The position numbers and the translations under genes are program-made. Below are positions 42,640 to 51,889 of a stretch of 64,000 nucleotides of DNA, piece by piece. Numbering within the stretch: the first letter of the stretch is position 1; every line of letters begins with the position of its first letter. The notes under the pieces are model-generated. The model saw nothing but the letters and a program-made list of their open reading frames with translations, was not told the origin of the DNA and searched no databases. Source of the stretch: Ciceribacter lividus (GTDB taxonomy: Bacteria > Pseudomonadota > Alphaproteobacteria > Rhizobiales > Rhizobiaceae); NCBI RefSeq assembly GCF_003337715.1, contig NZ_QPIX01000005.1, positions 248,001 to 312,000 of the forward strand, given 5' to 3'.

Positions 42640-43602
42640 ATGAAGTTGTTGAAGGCGCTTGCGAGCGCGACGGTTCTTGCTGGCTGCATGTTCGGTTCCG
42701 CGATGGCGGACGGCATGGTCGTCGGGTTTTCGCAGATCGGCTCGGAGTCGGGCTGGCGCGCGGCCGAAACCACCCTGACCAAGCAGCAGGCTGAGAAGCG
42801 CGGCGTCGACCTGAAGTTCGCCGATGCGCAGCAGAAACAGGAAAACCAGATCAAGGCGCTGCGCTCGTTTATCGCGCAGGGCGTGGATGCGATCCTCGTC
42901 GCCCCGGTCGTCGCGACCGGCTGGGACGAAGTTCTGGAAGAAGCCAAGGACGCCGAGATCCCGGTCATCCTCCTCGACCGCACGGTCGATGCGAGCAAGG
43001 ATCTCTATATGACGGCTGTTACCTCGGACCTCGTGCACGAGGGCAAGGTTGCAGGTGAATGGCTGGTCAAGACCGCAGGTGACAAGTCCTGCAACATCGT
43101 CGAACTTCAGGGCACCACCGGTTCCTCGCCGGCAATCGACCGCAAGAAGGGCTTCGAGGAAGCAATCGCCGGTCACGACAATCTCAAGATCGTCCGCAGC
43201 CAGACCGGCGACTTCACCCGCACCAAGGGCAAGGAAGTCATGGAAAGCTTCCTGAAGGCAGAAGACGGCGGCAAGAACATCTGCGCCCTCTATGCCCATA
43301 ACGACGACATGGCGGTCGGCGCCATCCAGGCGATCAAGGAAGCCGGCCTGAAGCCGGGGACCGACATCCTGGTCGTCTCGATCGACGCGGTGCCGGACAT
43401 CTTCCTCGCCATGGCTGCCGGTGAAGCCAACGCCACCGTCGAGCTGACGCCGAACATGGCAGGCCCGGCCTTCGATGCGCTGGAAGCCTTCAAGAAGGAC
43501 GGCACCATGCCGCCGAAGTGGATCCAGACGGAATCGAAGCTCTACACCCAGGCCGACGATCCGCAGAAGGTCTACGAGGAGAAGAAGGGCCTCGGCTACT
43601 GA
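42640..43602 (+). CDS. ytfQ: Sugar ABC importer binding protein, YtfQ-like (galactofuranose type)
   Basis: A 320-residue periplasmic protein with a signal peptide cleaved after SAMA (about residue 23). VGFSQIGSESGWRAAETT at the N-terminus, ILLDRTVDA and GTTGSSPAIDRKKGFEEAI match the YtfQ branch of the ribose-binding family, whose E. coli member binds galactofuranose. GGGAGGAAA lies before the ATG. It begins a four-gene importer with a palindromic operator in its promoter. Confidence 0.92.
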   Translation: MKLLKALASATVLAGCMFGSAMADGMVVGFSQIGSESGWRAAETTLTKQQAEKRGVDLKFADAQQKQENQIKALRSFIAQGVDAILVAPVVATGWDEVLEEAKDAEIPVILLDRTVDASKDLYMTAVTSDLVHEGKVAGEWLVKTAGDKSCNIVELQGTTGSSPAIDRKKGFEEAIAGHDNLKIVRSQTGDFTRTKGKEVMESFLKAEDGGKNICALYAHNDDMAVGAIQAIKEAGLKPGTDILVVSIDAVPDIFLAMAAGEANATVELTPNMAGPAFDALEAFKKDGTMPPKWIQTESKLYTQADDPQKVYEEKKGLGY

Positions 43603-43721
43603 TCTGCCCGTCCGGGTGCCTCGGTCCGGTCTCCCTTGCCGGGTCGGGCACCTGCAACCCTGCTTGCTGTCGCAACACCGGCGGCAGCAAGCGGCGATGT
43701 TTTCCTTGGACGGGAGCTGGG

Positions 43722-45245
43722 ATGACCGACGACCAATCCATGATTCTCGCGGCCTCAGGGCTGTGCAAGTATTTTCCGGGAGCGATTGCGCTTGACCACG
43801 TCGATTTCGGGCTGAGGCGAGGGGAAATCCACGCGCTCCTCGGTGAGAACGGCGCGGGAAAGTCCACGCTCGTCAAATGCCTGACCGGCGCCTACCGGCG
43901 TGATGCCGGCCGTATCGTGCTCGACGGCGCGGAGATCGATCCACGCGACACGCATGCCGCCCAGAAGCTCGGCATCGGCACCGTCTACCAGGAAGTGAAC
44001 CTGCTTGGTAACCTGTCGGTCGCCGAAAACCTCTTTCTCGGCCGCCAGCCGCGCCGTTTCGGCATCGTCGATCCGAAGCGGATGAATGCGGCGGCGGAAA
44101 GCCTCCTTTCCACCTACGGCATCGATATCGACGTGCGCGCGGAGCTTTCCCGCTACCCGGTGGCAATCCAGCAGGTGGTGGCGATCGCGCGTGCGGTCGA
44201 CCTCTCCGGCAAGGTGCTGATCCTCGACGAGCCGACGGCGAGCCTCGACACCCGCGAAGTCGAGATGCTCTTCTCGATCATGCGGGATCTGAAGGCACGG
44301 GGCCTCGGGATCATCTTCATCACCCATTTCCTCGGCCAGGTCTACGAGGTTGCCGACCGTGTGACCGTTCTGCGCAACGGCTGTCTCGTCGGTAGCCGGG
44401 AAACAGCGACGCTCGATCGGCACTCGCTGATCTCGATGATGCTCGGCCGCGATCTGGAGGCCGTCGAGGCGTCGCCCCACCGCAAGTCGGCCGAAGACCG
44501 GCCCGTATGTTTCAAGTTTTCCGGCTACGGCAAGCGAGGGCACATCCAGCCCTTCGACCTTTCGCTCCGGCAGGGCGAGGTGGTCGGTATGGCCGGGCTC
44601 CTGGGTTCCGGCCGCACGGAGACGGCGACCACGCTCTTCGGGATCGCGCCCGCCGACAGTGGGTCGGCAGAGATCGACGGCAGGCCGGCCAGCATCGGCA
44701 ACCCGCGTGACGCCGTCGCCCACGGCCTCGGTTTCTGTCCGGAAGACCGCAAGACCGACGGCATCATCGGCGATCTCTCCATTCGTGAGAACATCGCGCT
44801 GGCGCTGCAGGCGCGCCGTGGCTGGTGGCGTCCGATCCGGCTTGCCGAACAGATCGAGCTCGCCGACCGCTACATCGCCGCACTCGACGTGCGCACCACC
44901 GATCGTGAAAAGCCGATCCGCCAGCTCTCGGGCGGCAACCAGCAGAAGGTGATCCTCGCCCGCTGGCTCGCCACCAATCCGCGCTTCCTCATCCTCGACG
45001 AGCCGACGCGCGGCATCGATGTCGGTGCCCATGCCGAGATCATCCGGCTGATCGAGGAACTCTGCGACCAGGGGATGTCGCTCCTCGTGATCTCCTCGGA
45101 GCTCGAGGAGCTGCTCGCCTACAGTTCGCGCATCATCGTGGTGCGCGACCGTCGGCATGTGGCGGAGCTCGTGGGCGAGGAGATGACGACGGCCTCGATC
45201 GTCGATGCCATCGCCGCGCAGCATACGGAAGGAATGGAAGCATGA
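43722..45245 (+). CDS. ytfR: Sugar ABC importer ATP-binding protein, YtfR-like
   Basis: A 507-residue tandem ATPase of the RbsA/MglA type. The first domain has GENGAGKST, a long YQEVNLLGNLSVAENLFLG segment and LILDEPTASLD; the second has GLLGSGRTE, FCPEDRKTDGII, LSGGNQQK and LILDEPTRGIDVGA. It couples ATP hydrolysis to the YtfT/YjfF permease pair. The ATG at 43722 has GGGAG seven bases upstream; the 119-base gap after ytfQ has no clear terminator. Confidence 0.93.
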   Translation: MTDDQSMILAASGLCKYFPGAIALDHVDFGLRRGEIHALLGENGAGKSTLVKCLTGAYRRDAGRIVLDGAEIDPRDTHAAQKLGIGTVYQEVNLLGNLSVAENLFLGRQPRRFGIVDPKRMNAAAESLLSTYGIDIDVRAELSRYPVAIQQVVAIARAVDLSGKVLILDEPTASLDTREVEMLFSIMRDLKARGLGIIFITHFLGQVYEVADRVTVLRNGCLVGSRETATLDRHSLISMMLGRDLEAVEASPHRKSAEDRPVCFKFSGYGKRGHIQPFDLSLRQGEVVGMAGLLGSGRTETATTLFGIAPADSGSAEIDGRPASIGNPRDAVAHGLGFCPEDRKTDGIIGDLSIRENIALALQARRGWWRPIRLAEQIELADRYIAALDVRTTDREKPIRQLSGGNQQKVILARWLATNPRFLILDEPTRGIDVGAHAEIIRLIEELCDQGMSLLVISSELEELLAYSSRIIVVRDRRHVAELVGEEMTTASIVDAIAAQHTEGMEA

Positions 45246-46249
45246 ATGCGGCACTCCGCTCGCTCGGAATCAGGCTTGCGCCGCAGCTGATCGCGCTTCT
45301 TGTGATCCTGGCGCTGAATTTCATCGCCTTTCCGAGCTTCTTCGATATCGGTGTCCAGAACGGTCGCCTCTACGGCAGCCTGATCGACGTCCTCAACCGG
45401 GGTGCGCCGGTCGCGCTGCTCGCCGTCGGCATGACGCTGGTGATCGCCACGAAGGGCATCGACCTTTCGGTGGGCGCGGTGATCGCGATCAGCGGTGCCG
45501 TGGCGGCGACCGCCGTCGCCGACGGACAACCGCTCGTCGTCGCGCTTGCGCTCGCCATCGCCGTCGGCCTTCTCTGCGGCGTCTGGAACGGTCTGCTCGT
45601 CGCCGTTCTCGACATCCAGCCGATCATCGCGACACTGGTGCTGATGGTCGCGGGTCGCGGCATCGCGCAGCTCATCACCGAGGGGACGATCCTGACGTTC
45701 ACCGACCAGTCCTTCGCCTTCATCGGTAGCGGGGCGCTCTTCCTCGTGCCGGTTCCGGTGGTGATCTGGGTGGCCTTTGCGCTCGCGATCGCGGCGCTGG
45801 TGCGGCGGAGCGCCCTCGGCATGCTGGTCGAGGCGGTCGGCATCAACCGCCGTGCCAGCACGATCGCCGGCGTGCGCACACCCGTGCTGCTCGTCGTGGT
45901 CTACATGCTGTGCAGCCTTGCGGCCGCGATCGCCGGCATCATCGTCGCGGCGGACATCCGCGGCGCGGACGCGAACAATGCCGGGCTATGGCTCGAACTC
46001 GACGCCATCCTGGCGGTCGTCGTCGGTGGCAACTCGCTGCTCGGCGGGCGTTTTTCCATCGCCGGCTCGATCCTCGGGGCGATGATCATCCAGGCGATCA
46101 ACACCGGCATCCTGCTCTCGGGCTTCCCGCCGGAATTCAACCTCATCATCAAGGCTGCGATCATCGTCATCATTCTGGTGGTGCAGTCGCCGGCCGTGCA
46201 GTCCTTCGCCGCCGTCTGGCTCGGACGAACGACGCGCGCCGGGGAGTAG
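45242..46249 (+). CDS. ytfT: Sugar ABC importer permease, YtfT-like
   Basis: A 335-residue RbsC-family permease with eight or more helices. VLNRGAPVALLAVGMTLVIATKGIDLSVGAVIAISG is the family signature. The ATG at 45242 overlaps the ytfR stop by four bases. It pairs with the permease encoded immediately downstream. Confidence 0.93.
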   Translation: MNAALRSLGIRLAPQLIALLVILALNFIAFPSFFDIGVQNGRLYGSLIDVLNRGAPVALLAVGMTLVIATKGIDLSVGAVIAISGAVAATAVADGQPLVVALALAIAVGLLCGVWNGLLVAVLDIQPIIATLVLMVAGRGIAQLITEGTILTFTDQSFAFIGSGALFLVPVPVVIWVAFALAIAALVRRSALGMLVEAVGINRRASTIAGVRTPVLLVVVYMLCSLAAAIAGIIVAADIRGADANNAGLWLELDAILAVVVGGNSLLGGRFSIAGSILGAMIIQAINTGILLSGFPPEFNLIIKAAIIVIILVVQSPAVQSFAAVWLGRTTRAGE

Positions 46250-46255
46250 TCGGAC

Positions 46256-47218
46256 ATGAACTCGAGATATCTGCCCGTCCTCGCGACCGTCGTGATCTTC
46301 GTCGTCGCCTATGCCGTCTGCGCCCTGCAGTTCCCGGCCATGCTGTCCCTGCGCGTCGTGAGCAACCTGATCACCGACAACGCCTTTCTCGGCATCGCCG
46401 CCGTCGGCATGACCTTCGTGATCCTCGCCGGCGGCATAGATCTTTCCGTCGGCGCGGTGATCGGCTTTGCCGGCGTGTTCCTGGCTGTCCTCCTCAGAGA
46501 CACCGGCGTGCATCCGCTGGCCGCCTTCGCCCTGCTGCTCGTCATCACTACGCTGTTCGGCGCGCTGATGGGGGCAGTCATCCACTATCTCGAAATGCCG
46601 GCTTTCATCGTCACGCTCGCCGGCATGTTCCTCGCCCGCGGCATGGCTTTCCTGCTCTCAATCGACAGCGTGCCGGTCGACCACGAATTCTACGCCCTTG
46701 TGCGCAAGAGCTTCTACAAGTTGCCGGGAGGCGGACGCCTGACACTGATCGGCGGTGCAATGCTGCTCGTCTTCGCGATCGGCATCTTCATCGCCCACCG
46801 CACGCGGTTCGGAGCGAACGTGTATGCGCTCGGGGGCGGCGTGCAGACGGCCCGTCTGATGGGGGTGCCCGTCGGGCGCACCACGATCCTCACCTATGCC
46901 TTCTCGGGCCTGCTCGCCGGCGCATCGGGGATCGTCTTCTCGCTCTATACCTCGGCCGGCTATCCGCTCTCGGCAGTCGGCGTCGAGCTCGACGCGATCG
47001 CGGCCGTGGTCATCGGCGGCACGCTGCTGACCGGTGGCACAGGCTTCGTCGCCGGGACCTTCGTCGGCATCCTGATCCAGGGACTGATCCAGACCTACAT
47101 CACCTTCGACGGTACACTTTCGAGTTGGTGGACTAAAATCCTAATAGGCTTTCTGTTGTTTGCGTTTATCCTGTTGCAAAAGGGAATTCTTGGCCTGTCG
47201 CGAAAGGACAGCAGCTAG
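46256..47218 (+). CDS. yjfF: Sugar ABC importer permease, YjfF-like
   Basis: A 320-residue RbsC-family permease. LGIAAVGMTFVILAGGIDLSVGAVIGFAGV and the C-terminal ELDAIAAVVIGGTLLTGGTGFVAGTFVG segments match YjfF, the second permease of the YtfQRT system. It starts six bases after ytfT. The gntR gene follows after 21 bases, so all five genes are probably one operon. Confidence 0.93.
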   Translation: MNSRYLPVLATVVIFVVAYAVCALQFPAMLSLRVVSNLITDNAFLGIAAVGMTFVILAGGIDLSVGAVIGFAGVFLAVLLRDTGVHPLAAFALLLVITTLFGALMGAVIHYLEMPAFIVTLAGMFLARGMAFLLSIDSVPVDHEFYALVRKSFYKLPGGGRLTLIGGAMLLVFAIGIFIAHRTRFGANVYALGGGVQTARLMGVPVGRTTILTYAFSGLLAGASGIVFSLYTSAGYPLSAVGVELDAIAAVVIGGTLLTGGTGFVAGTFVGILIQGLIQTYITFDGTLSSWWTKILIGFLLFAFILLQKGILGLSRKDSS

Positions 47219-47239
47219 CCCGAACGAGGAGAATGTCGC

Positions 47240-47995
47240 TTGCCGAGTGAAATGCCTGATCCCATGGGGCTCGTCCGCCGAAAGCATACGAGCCACCGGC
47301 AAGTTGTCGAGGAAATCGGCAAGGCCATCGTGTCTGGCGGTTTTCCGGTCGGTAGCGTCCTTCCCGGCGATCCCGAGCTGGCGAAGCGCTTCCACGTCTC
47401 CCGGACGGTGCTGCGCGAGGCCATGAAGACGCTCGCCGCCAAGGGGCTCGTGGTTCCCAAGGCGCGAATCGGAACGAGAGTCACCGATCGCCAGTTCTGG
47501 AACATGTTCGACGGCGACATCCTGAGGTGGCATTTCGAGGCCGGCGTCAGCGAGGAATTCCTTCTCAATCTCTACGATATCCGCGAGGCGTTCGAACCGG
47601 CCGCCGCAGCGCTCGCGGCAGAGCGGGCGAGTTCCGACCAGATCACACTCCTGCGTCAACTGGCTGAAGCCCTCGGCAATCCGGATCACACGACCGAAAG
47701 TCTTGCTTTCGCAGACCTGCGCTTCCACCTTGCGCTGGCAACGGCGTCCCACAATCCTTTCATGCGGACGTTGGGGAGCCTGATCGAGGCGGCGCTTTTT
47801 GGCGTCTTCCGCATGTCGTCCGGCTCCCCCGACGGCCAGCGGGCCGCGGAAGTGCGTGCCTCGCACATGGCGATCGTCGACGCGATTGCCGCCCGTGACT
47901 GCACGGCCGCCCGCCAGACGATGGAGAAGGTGATCCGGATCGGCCGCGATCGCGCCCGCGCGACCTTCTCCGAAGAGGCTGCCGACCGACCCTGA
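47240..47995 (+). CDS. GntR-family regulator (FadR/FCD group) of the ytf-type operon
   Basis: A 251-residue regulator with a winged helix ([53 protein letters not shown]) and an FCD domain with the metal-binding [17 protein letters not shown] segment. TTG at 47240 is favoured by GAGGAG eight bases upstream; ATG at 47252 or 47264 would remove four or eight residues. As the terminal gene of the sugar importer operon it probably represses the ytfQ promoter, where a 13-base palindrome is found, and responds to the sugar or a derived acid (inference). Confidence 0.9.
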   Translation: MPSEMPDPMGLVRRKHTSHRQVVEEIGKAIVSGGFPVGSVLPGDPELAKRFHVSRTVLREAMKTLAAKGLVVPKARIGTRVTDRQFWNMFDGDILRWHFEAGVSEEFLLNLYDIREAFEPAAAALAAERASSDQITLLRQLAEALGNPDHTTESLAFADLRFHLALATASHNPFMRTLGSLIEAALFGVFRMSSGSPDGQRAAEVRASHMAIVDAIAARDCTAARQTMEKVIRIGRDRARATFSEEAADRP

Positions 47996-48044
47996 GAGGC
48001 TTTCGATCCAGATGGTCTTGCGACCACCCCGGAGTAGGTCTAGG

Positions 48045-48055
48045 GATTGCGCAAA
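48045..48055. promoter_or_regulatory. TTGCGCAA palindrome upstream of glmU
   Basis: GATTGCGCAAA, 25 bases before the glmU ATG, contains the perfect palindrome TTGCGCAA. The same 11-mer recurs before glmS at 49491. Confidence 0.35.
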
Positions 48056-48080
48056 CGAGTGCGTTTCTGGAGAAAATCAC

Positions 48081-49442
48081 ATGGCACGCAGCTGTCTCGC
48101 CGTCATCCTCGCCGCAGGCGACAGCACCCGCATGAAATCGTCGGTGTCGAAGGTGCTTCACCCGGTCGCCGGGCGGGCGATGATCGCGCATGTCACGGCT
48201 GCGGTCGCAAGGGCCGGGATCAGCGATGTCGCTCTGGTGGTCGGACGGGATGCCGACGCTGTCGAGAAGGCGGCCGCAGTCGACGGCCTTCGGGTCTCGT
48301 CGTTCCTGCAGAAGGAGCGGCTCGGAACGGCGCATGCGGTGCTCGCAGCGCGCGAGGCGATTGCGCGCGGCTATGACGACATCCTGGTCGCCTATGGCGA
48401 CGTGCCGCTGATCACGGACGGGCCCTTCGCCGCCGCCCGCGCCGCCGTCGCCGAAGGCCACGACGTCGCCGTCATCGGGTTTCATACCGGGCAACCGACC
48501 GGCTACGGGCGCCTTCTCGTCAAGGACGGCGAACTGGTGGCGATTCGCGAGGAAAAGGACGCGAGCGACGCCGAGCGCGCGGTTACCTGGTGCAACAGCG
48601 GCCTGATGGCGATCGACGGGCGCAAGGCGCTGGCGTTGCTGGAGCGCATAGGCAACGACAACGCCAAACGGGAATTCTACCTGACGGACGTTGTCGAGAT
48701 TGCCCGGTCGCTCGGGGGCAGGGCGGTAGCCGTCGATGCCTCGGAAGAGGAGCTCTCCGGCTGCAACAACCGCGCCGAGCTCGCCCATCTCGAGCGGCTC
48801 TGGCAGCAGCGCCGGCGCCACGAGATCATGCTCTCGGGCGTCACCATGATCGCGCCGGAAACAGTCTTCCTTTCCTACGACACCAAGATTGGCCAGGACG
48901 CGGTGATCGAACCGAACGTCGTCTTCGGTCCCGGCGTCACCGTAGAGGGCGGCGCCATCATCCACGCTTTCAGCCATCTCGAGGGGGCTCATGTCGCCTC
49001 GGGGGCGACCGTAGGCCCGTTCGCGCGGCTGCGGCCGGGTGCTCATCTCGCGGAGGGGGCGAAAGTCGGCAATTTCTGCGAGGTGAAGAAGGCGGAGATC
49101 GGCGCGGGCGCCAAGGTCAACCATCTGACCTATATCGGCGATGCCTTCGTCGGCGCGGGAAGCAATATCGGCGCCGGCACCATCACCTGCAACTACGACG
49201 GCGTGAACAAGTTCGAGACCCATATCGGGGCCGGTGCCTTCATCGGGTCGAACACCGCGCTCGTCGCGCCGGTTTCCGTCGGTGACGGTGCCTATGTCGG
49301 TTCCGGCAGTGTGATCACCGAAGATGTGCCCGCCGACGCGCTGGCACTCGGACGCGCCCGGCAGGTCGTCAAGCCGGAGAGGGCAAAGCAGATCCGCGAG
49401 CACAACCTCGCCATCAAGGCGGCGAGAAAGGCGAAGGGCTGA
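48081..49442 (+). CDS. glmU: Bifunctional UDP-GlcNAc pyrophosphorylase/glucosamine-1-phosphate acetyltransferase GlmU
   Basis: A 453-residue bifunctional enzyme. The uridylyltransferase half begins [25 protein letters not shown] and continues [12 protein letters not shown] and YGDVPLI; the acetyltransferase half from about 250 is a left-handed beta-helix of hexapeptide repeats, with [30 protein letters not shown] and [21 protein letters not shown]. It makes UDP-GlcNAc for peptidoglycan and LPS from glucosamine-1-phosphate. The ATG at 48081 follows GGAGAAAA. glmS follows after 111 bases. Confidence 0.97.
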   Translation: MARSCLAVILAAGDSTRMKSSVSKVLHPVAGRAMIAHVTAAVARAGISDVALVVGRDADAVEKAAAVDGLRVSSFLQKERLGTAHAVLAAREAIARGYDDILVAYGDVPLITDGPFAAARAAVAEGHDVAVIGFHTGQPTGYGRLLVKDGELVAIREEKDASDAERAVTWCNSGLMAIDGRKALALLERIGNDNAKREFYLTDVVEIARSLGGRAVAVDASEEELSGCNNRAELAHLERLWQQRRRHEIMLSGVTMIAPETVFLSYDTKIGQDAVIEPNVVFGPGVTVEGGAIIHAFSHLEGAHVASGATVGPFARLRPGAHLAEGAKVGNFCEVKKAEIGAGAKVNHLTYIGDAFVGAGSNIGAGTITCNYDGVNKFETHIGAGAFIGSNTALVAPVSVGDGAYVGSGSVITEDVPADALALGRARQVVKPERAKQIREHNLAIKAARKAKG

Positions 49443-49490
49443 TCGCGATAGCTTGCGTAACGCGGCGAAACCGAAAGTGACCGGAACGCC

Positions 49491-49502
49491 GATTGCGCAA
49501 AA
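49491..49502. promoter_or_regulatory. TTGCGCAA palindrome upstream of glmS
   Basis: GATTGCGCAAAA, 51 bases before the glmS ATG; the first 11 bases are identical to the element upstream of glmU. Confidence 0.35.
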
Positions 49503-49553
49503 CTGGAAACTGGATAGGACTGGCTTCGCTGATGAAACCAGACGGAGAATCTT

Positions 49554-51380
49554 ATGTGTGGCATTGTCGGAATTGTCGGTAACAAGCCGGTCGCGGACCG
49601 CCTCGTCGACGCCCTGAAGCGGCTGGAATACCGCGGCTACGATTCGGCCGGCGTCGCGACGATCGACAATGGCGTGATGGATCGCCGCCGCGCCGAAGGG
49701 AAGCTCTTCAATCTGGAGAGGCGGCTTGCGGACGAGCCCCTCGGCGGCAATATCGGCATCGCCCACACGCGCTGGGCGACCCACGGCGTTCCGAACGAAA
49801 CCAATGCGCACCCGCACTTCGTCGAAGGCGTCGCGGTCGTCCACAACGGCATCATCGAGAACTTCGCCGAACTGCGCGAGGAGCTCGCCCGCGAAGGCGC
49901 GCATTTCACCACTCAGACCGATACCGAGATCGTCGCCCAGCTGATCGCAAAATACCGTCGCCAGGGCTACGACAACCGTGCGGCCATGCTCGCCATGCTG
50001 AACCACGTCACCGGCGCCTATGCACTGGTCGTGATGTTCGAGAACGATCCGGACACCATCATGGCCGCGCGGTCGGGACCGCCGCTCGCGATCGGCTTCG
50101 GCAAGGGTGAGATGTTCTTGGGCTCCGACGCGATTGCGCTGGCGCCATTCACCAACGACATCGTCTACATGGTCGACGGCGATTGCGCGGTCATCCACCA
50201 CGACGGCGCGGAGATCACCGACTTTTCCGGCAAGCCCGTCGAGCGCCCGCACCAGATTTCCCAGGCGAGCGCCTTCCTCGTCGACAAGGGCAATCACCGC
50301 CACTTCATGGAGAAGGAAATCCACGAACAGCCGGAAGTGATCTCTCATGCGCTGTCGAACTACATCGATTTCCACAGTCAGAAGGTCCATCTCGATGAGA
50401 TGGCGATCGATTTCGCCAAGGTGTCGCGCCTTGCCGTTTCCGCCTGCGGAACGGCTTATCTCTCGGGCCTCGTCGGTAAGTACTGGTTCGAACGCTATGC
50501 GCGGCTGCCGGTCGAAATCGACGTCGCTTCGGAATTCCGCTACCGCGAGATGCCGTTGTCGAACGATCAGGCCGCACTCTTCATCTCGCAGTCCGGTGAA
50601 ACCGCCGACACGCTCGCCTCGCTGCGCTACTGCAAGGAGCAGGGCCTGAAGATCGGCGGCATCGTCAACGTCAAGGAATCGACGATCGCGCGCGAGTCGG
50701 ACGGCATCTATCCGATCCTCGCCGGCCCCGAGATCGGCGTCGCCTCCACCAAGGCCTTCACCTGCCAGCTCGCTGTGCTGGCGTCGCTCGCAATCGGCGC
50801 GGGCCGCATGCGCGGCACGCTGACCGAGGCGGAAGAAAAGCAGATGGTGCGCAGCCTGTCGGAACTGCCGCGCATCATGAGCCGCGTGCTCAACGACATT
50901 CAGCCGCAGATGGAAAGCCTGGCGCGCGAGCTGTCGAAGTTCCACCACGTACTCTATCTCGGCCGCGGCACCAGCTATCCGATGGCGCTCGAAGGCGCGC
51001 TGAAGCTCAAGGAAATCTCCTACATCCACGCCGAGGGCTATGCCGCCGGCGAGCTGAAGCACGGACCGATCGCGCTCATCGACGAGAACATGCCGGTCAT
51101 CGTGATTGCGCCGCACGACCGCTTCTTCGAGAAGACGGTGTCCAACATGCAGGAGGTCGCCGCCCGCGGCGGCCGGATCATCTTCATCACCGACGAAAAG
51201 GGGGCCGCAGCCTCTACGTTGCCGACGATGGCGACGATCGTACTGCCGAACGTCGCCGAGCTCATCGCGCCGATGGTCTTCGCCCTGCCGGTCCAGTTGC
51301 TCGCCTATCACACGGCAGTGTTCATGGGCACCGACGTCGACCAGCCGCGCAACCTCGCGAAGTCGGTGACCGTCGAGTGA
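49554..51380 (+). CDS. glmS: Glutamine-fructose-6-phosphate aminotransferase GlmS
   Basis: A 608-residue enzyme. The N-terminal glutaminase begins MCGIVGIVGN, with Cys2 as nucleophile after removal of Met1, and includes GIAHTRWATHG. Two SIS domains follow (SACGTAYLSGLVGKYWFERYAR near 298; LGRGTSYPMALEGALKLKEISYIHAEGYAAGELKHGP near 468), and the chain ends LAKSVTVE, the closing lid of the active site. It commits fructose-6-phosphate to amino-sugar synthesis and is the biosynthetic opposite of the SIS deaminase at 14.5-15.6 kb. No glmS ribozyme-like structure is evident in the 111-base gap before it. Confidence 0.97.
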   Translation: MCGIVGIVGNKPVADRLVDALKRLEYRGYDSAGVATIDNGVMDRRRAEGKLFNLERRLADEPLGGNIGIAHTRWATHGVPNETNAHPHFVEGVAVVHNGIIENFAELREELAREGAHFTTQTDTEIVAQLIAKYRRQGYDNRAAMLAMLNHVTGAYALVVMFENDPDTIMAARSGPPLAIGFGKGEMFLGSDAIALAPFTNDIVYMVDGDCAVIHHDGAEITDFSGKPVERPHQISQASAFLVDKGNHRHFMEKEIHEQPEVISHALSNYIDFHSQKVHLDEMAIDFAKVSRLAVSACGTAYLSGLVGKYWFERYARLPVEIDVASEFRYREMPLSNDQAALFISQSGETADTLASLRYCKEQGLKIGGIVNVKESTIARESDGIYPILAGPEIGVASTKAFTCQLAVLASLAIGAGRMRGTLTEAEEKQMVRSLSELPRIMSRVLNDIQPQMESLARELSKFHHVLYLGRGTSYPMALEGALKLKEISYIHAEGYAAGELKHGPIALIDENMPVIVIAPHDRFFEKTVSNMQEVAARGGRIIFITDEKGAAASTLPTMATIVLPNVAELIAPMVFALPVQLLAYHTAVFMGTDVDQPRNLAKSVTVE

Positions 51381-51880
51381 TGCTGCGCCCGGAGCGGCAA
51401 GGTGACGAAGCCGCCATCGGCGCCGTCACCGCCGCGGCGTTCGAGGGGCATCCGCACAGCGACGGCAGCGAGCCGAAGATCATCGAAAGGCTGCGGGCGG
51501 CGGGCGTCCTGACGCTCTCGCTGGTCGCCGAGCAGCAGGGCGAGGTGGTCGGTCACGTCGCCTTCTCACCGGTCACCTTTTCAGGCGGCGAGCCGCGCTG
51601 GTTCGCGCTCGGCCCCATTTCCGTCCGGCCGGACCGGCAAGGGCAGGGGATCGGCAGCCGCCTCGTGCGCGAGGGCCTTCGACGCCTCGGCAACGGCGGC
51701 GCGAGAGGTTGCGTCCTCGTCGGGGAGCCGGCCTACTACCGGCGCTTCGGATTCAGCACCGAGCATGATCTCTCGACCCCCGGTATTCCTCGCGAGTATT
51801 TGCTCGCTTTGCCCTTGAACGGTCCGGTGCCATCCGGCATTGTCGCCTTCCACCCCGGTTTCTTTGGCGATGCAGCATAG
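51380..51880 (+). CDS. GNAT-family N-acetyltransferase
   Basis: A 166-residue protein with the GNAT acetyl-CoA site LGPISVRPDRQGQGIGSRLVREGLRRL and the YYRRFGF segment typical of the YhbS-like group. The substrate may be a protein, peptide or small amine. The ATG at 51380 shares its first base with the glmS stop (TGATG), so it is translationally coupled to glmS; GTG three bases earlier is possible. The physiological reason for this coupling is unknown. Confidence 0.85.
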   Translation: MLRPERQGDEAAIGAVTAAAFEGHPHSDGSEPKIIERLRAAGVLTLSLVAEQQGEVVGHVAFSPVTFSGGEPRWFALGPISVRPDRQGQGIGSRLVREGLRRLGNGGARGCVLVGEPAYYRRFGFSTEHDLSTPGIPREYLLALPLNGPVPSGIVAFHPGFFGDAA

Positions 51881-51889
51881 CGGCAAGCG

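Noticed and set aside
49443-49553. glmS ribozyme or other riboswitch before glmS
   Set aside because: The 111-base gap lacks the ribozyme core, and glmS ribozymes are known from Gram-positive bacteria.
47760-51311. A minus-strand open frame of nearly 1,200 codons across glmU and glmS
   Set aside because: It is antisense to two certain genes; the translation is rich in H, R, D and G with no recognisable domain, as expected from the mirror of GC-rich coding sequence.
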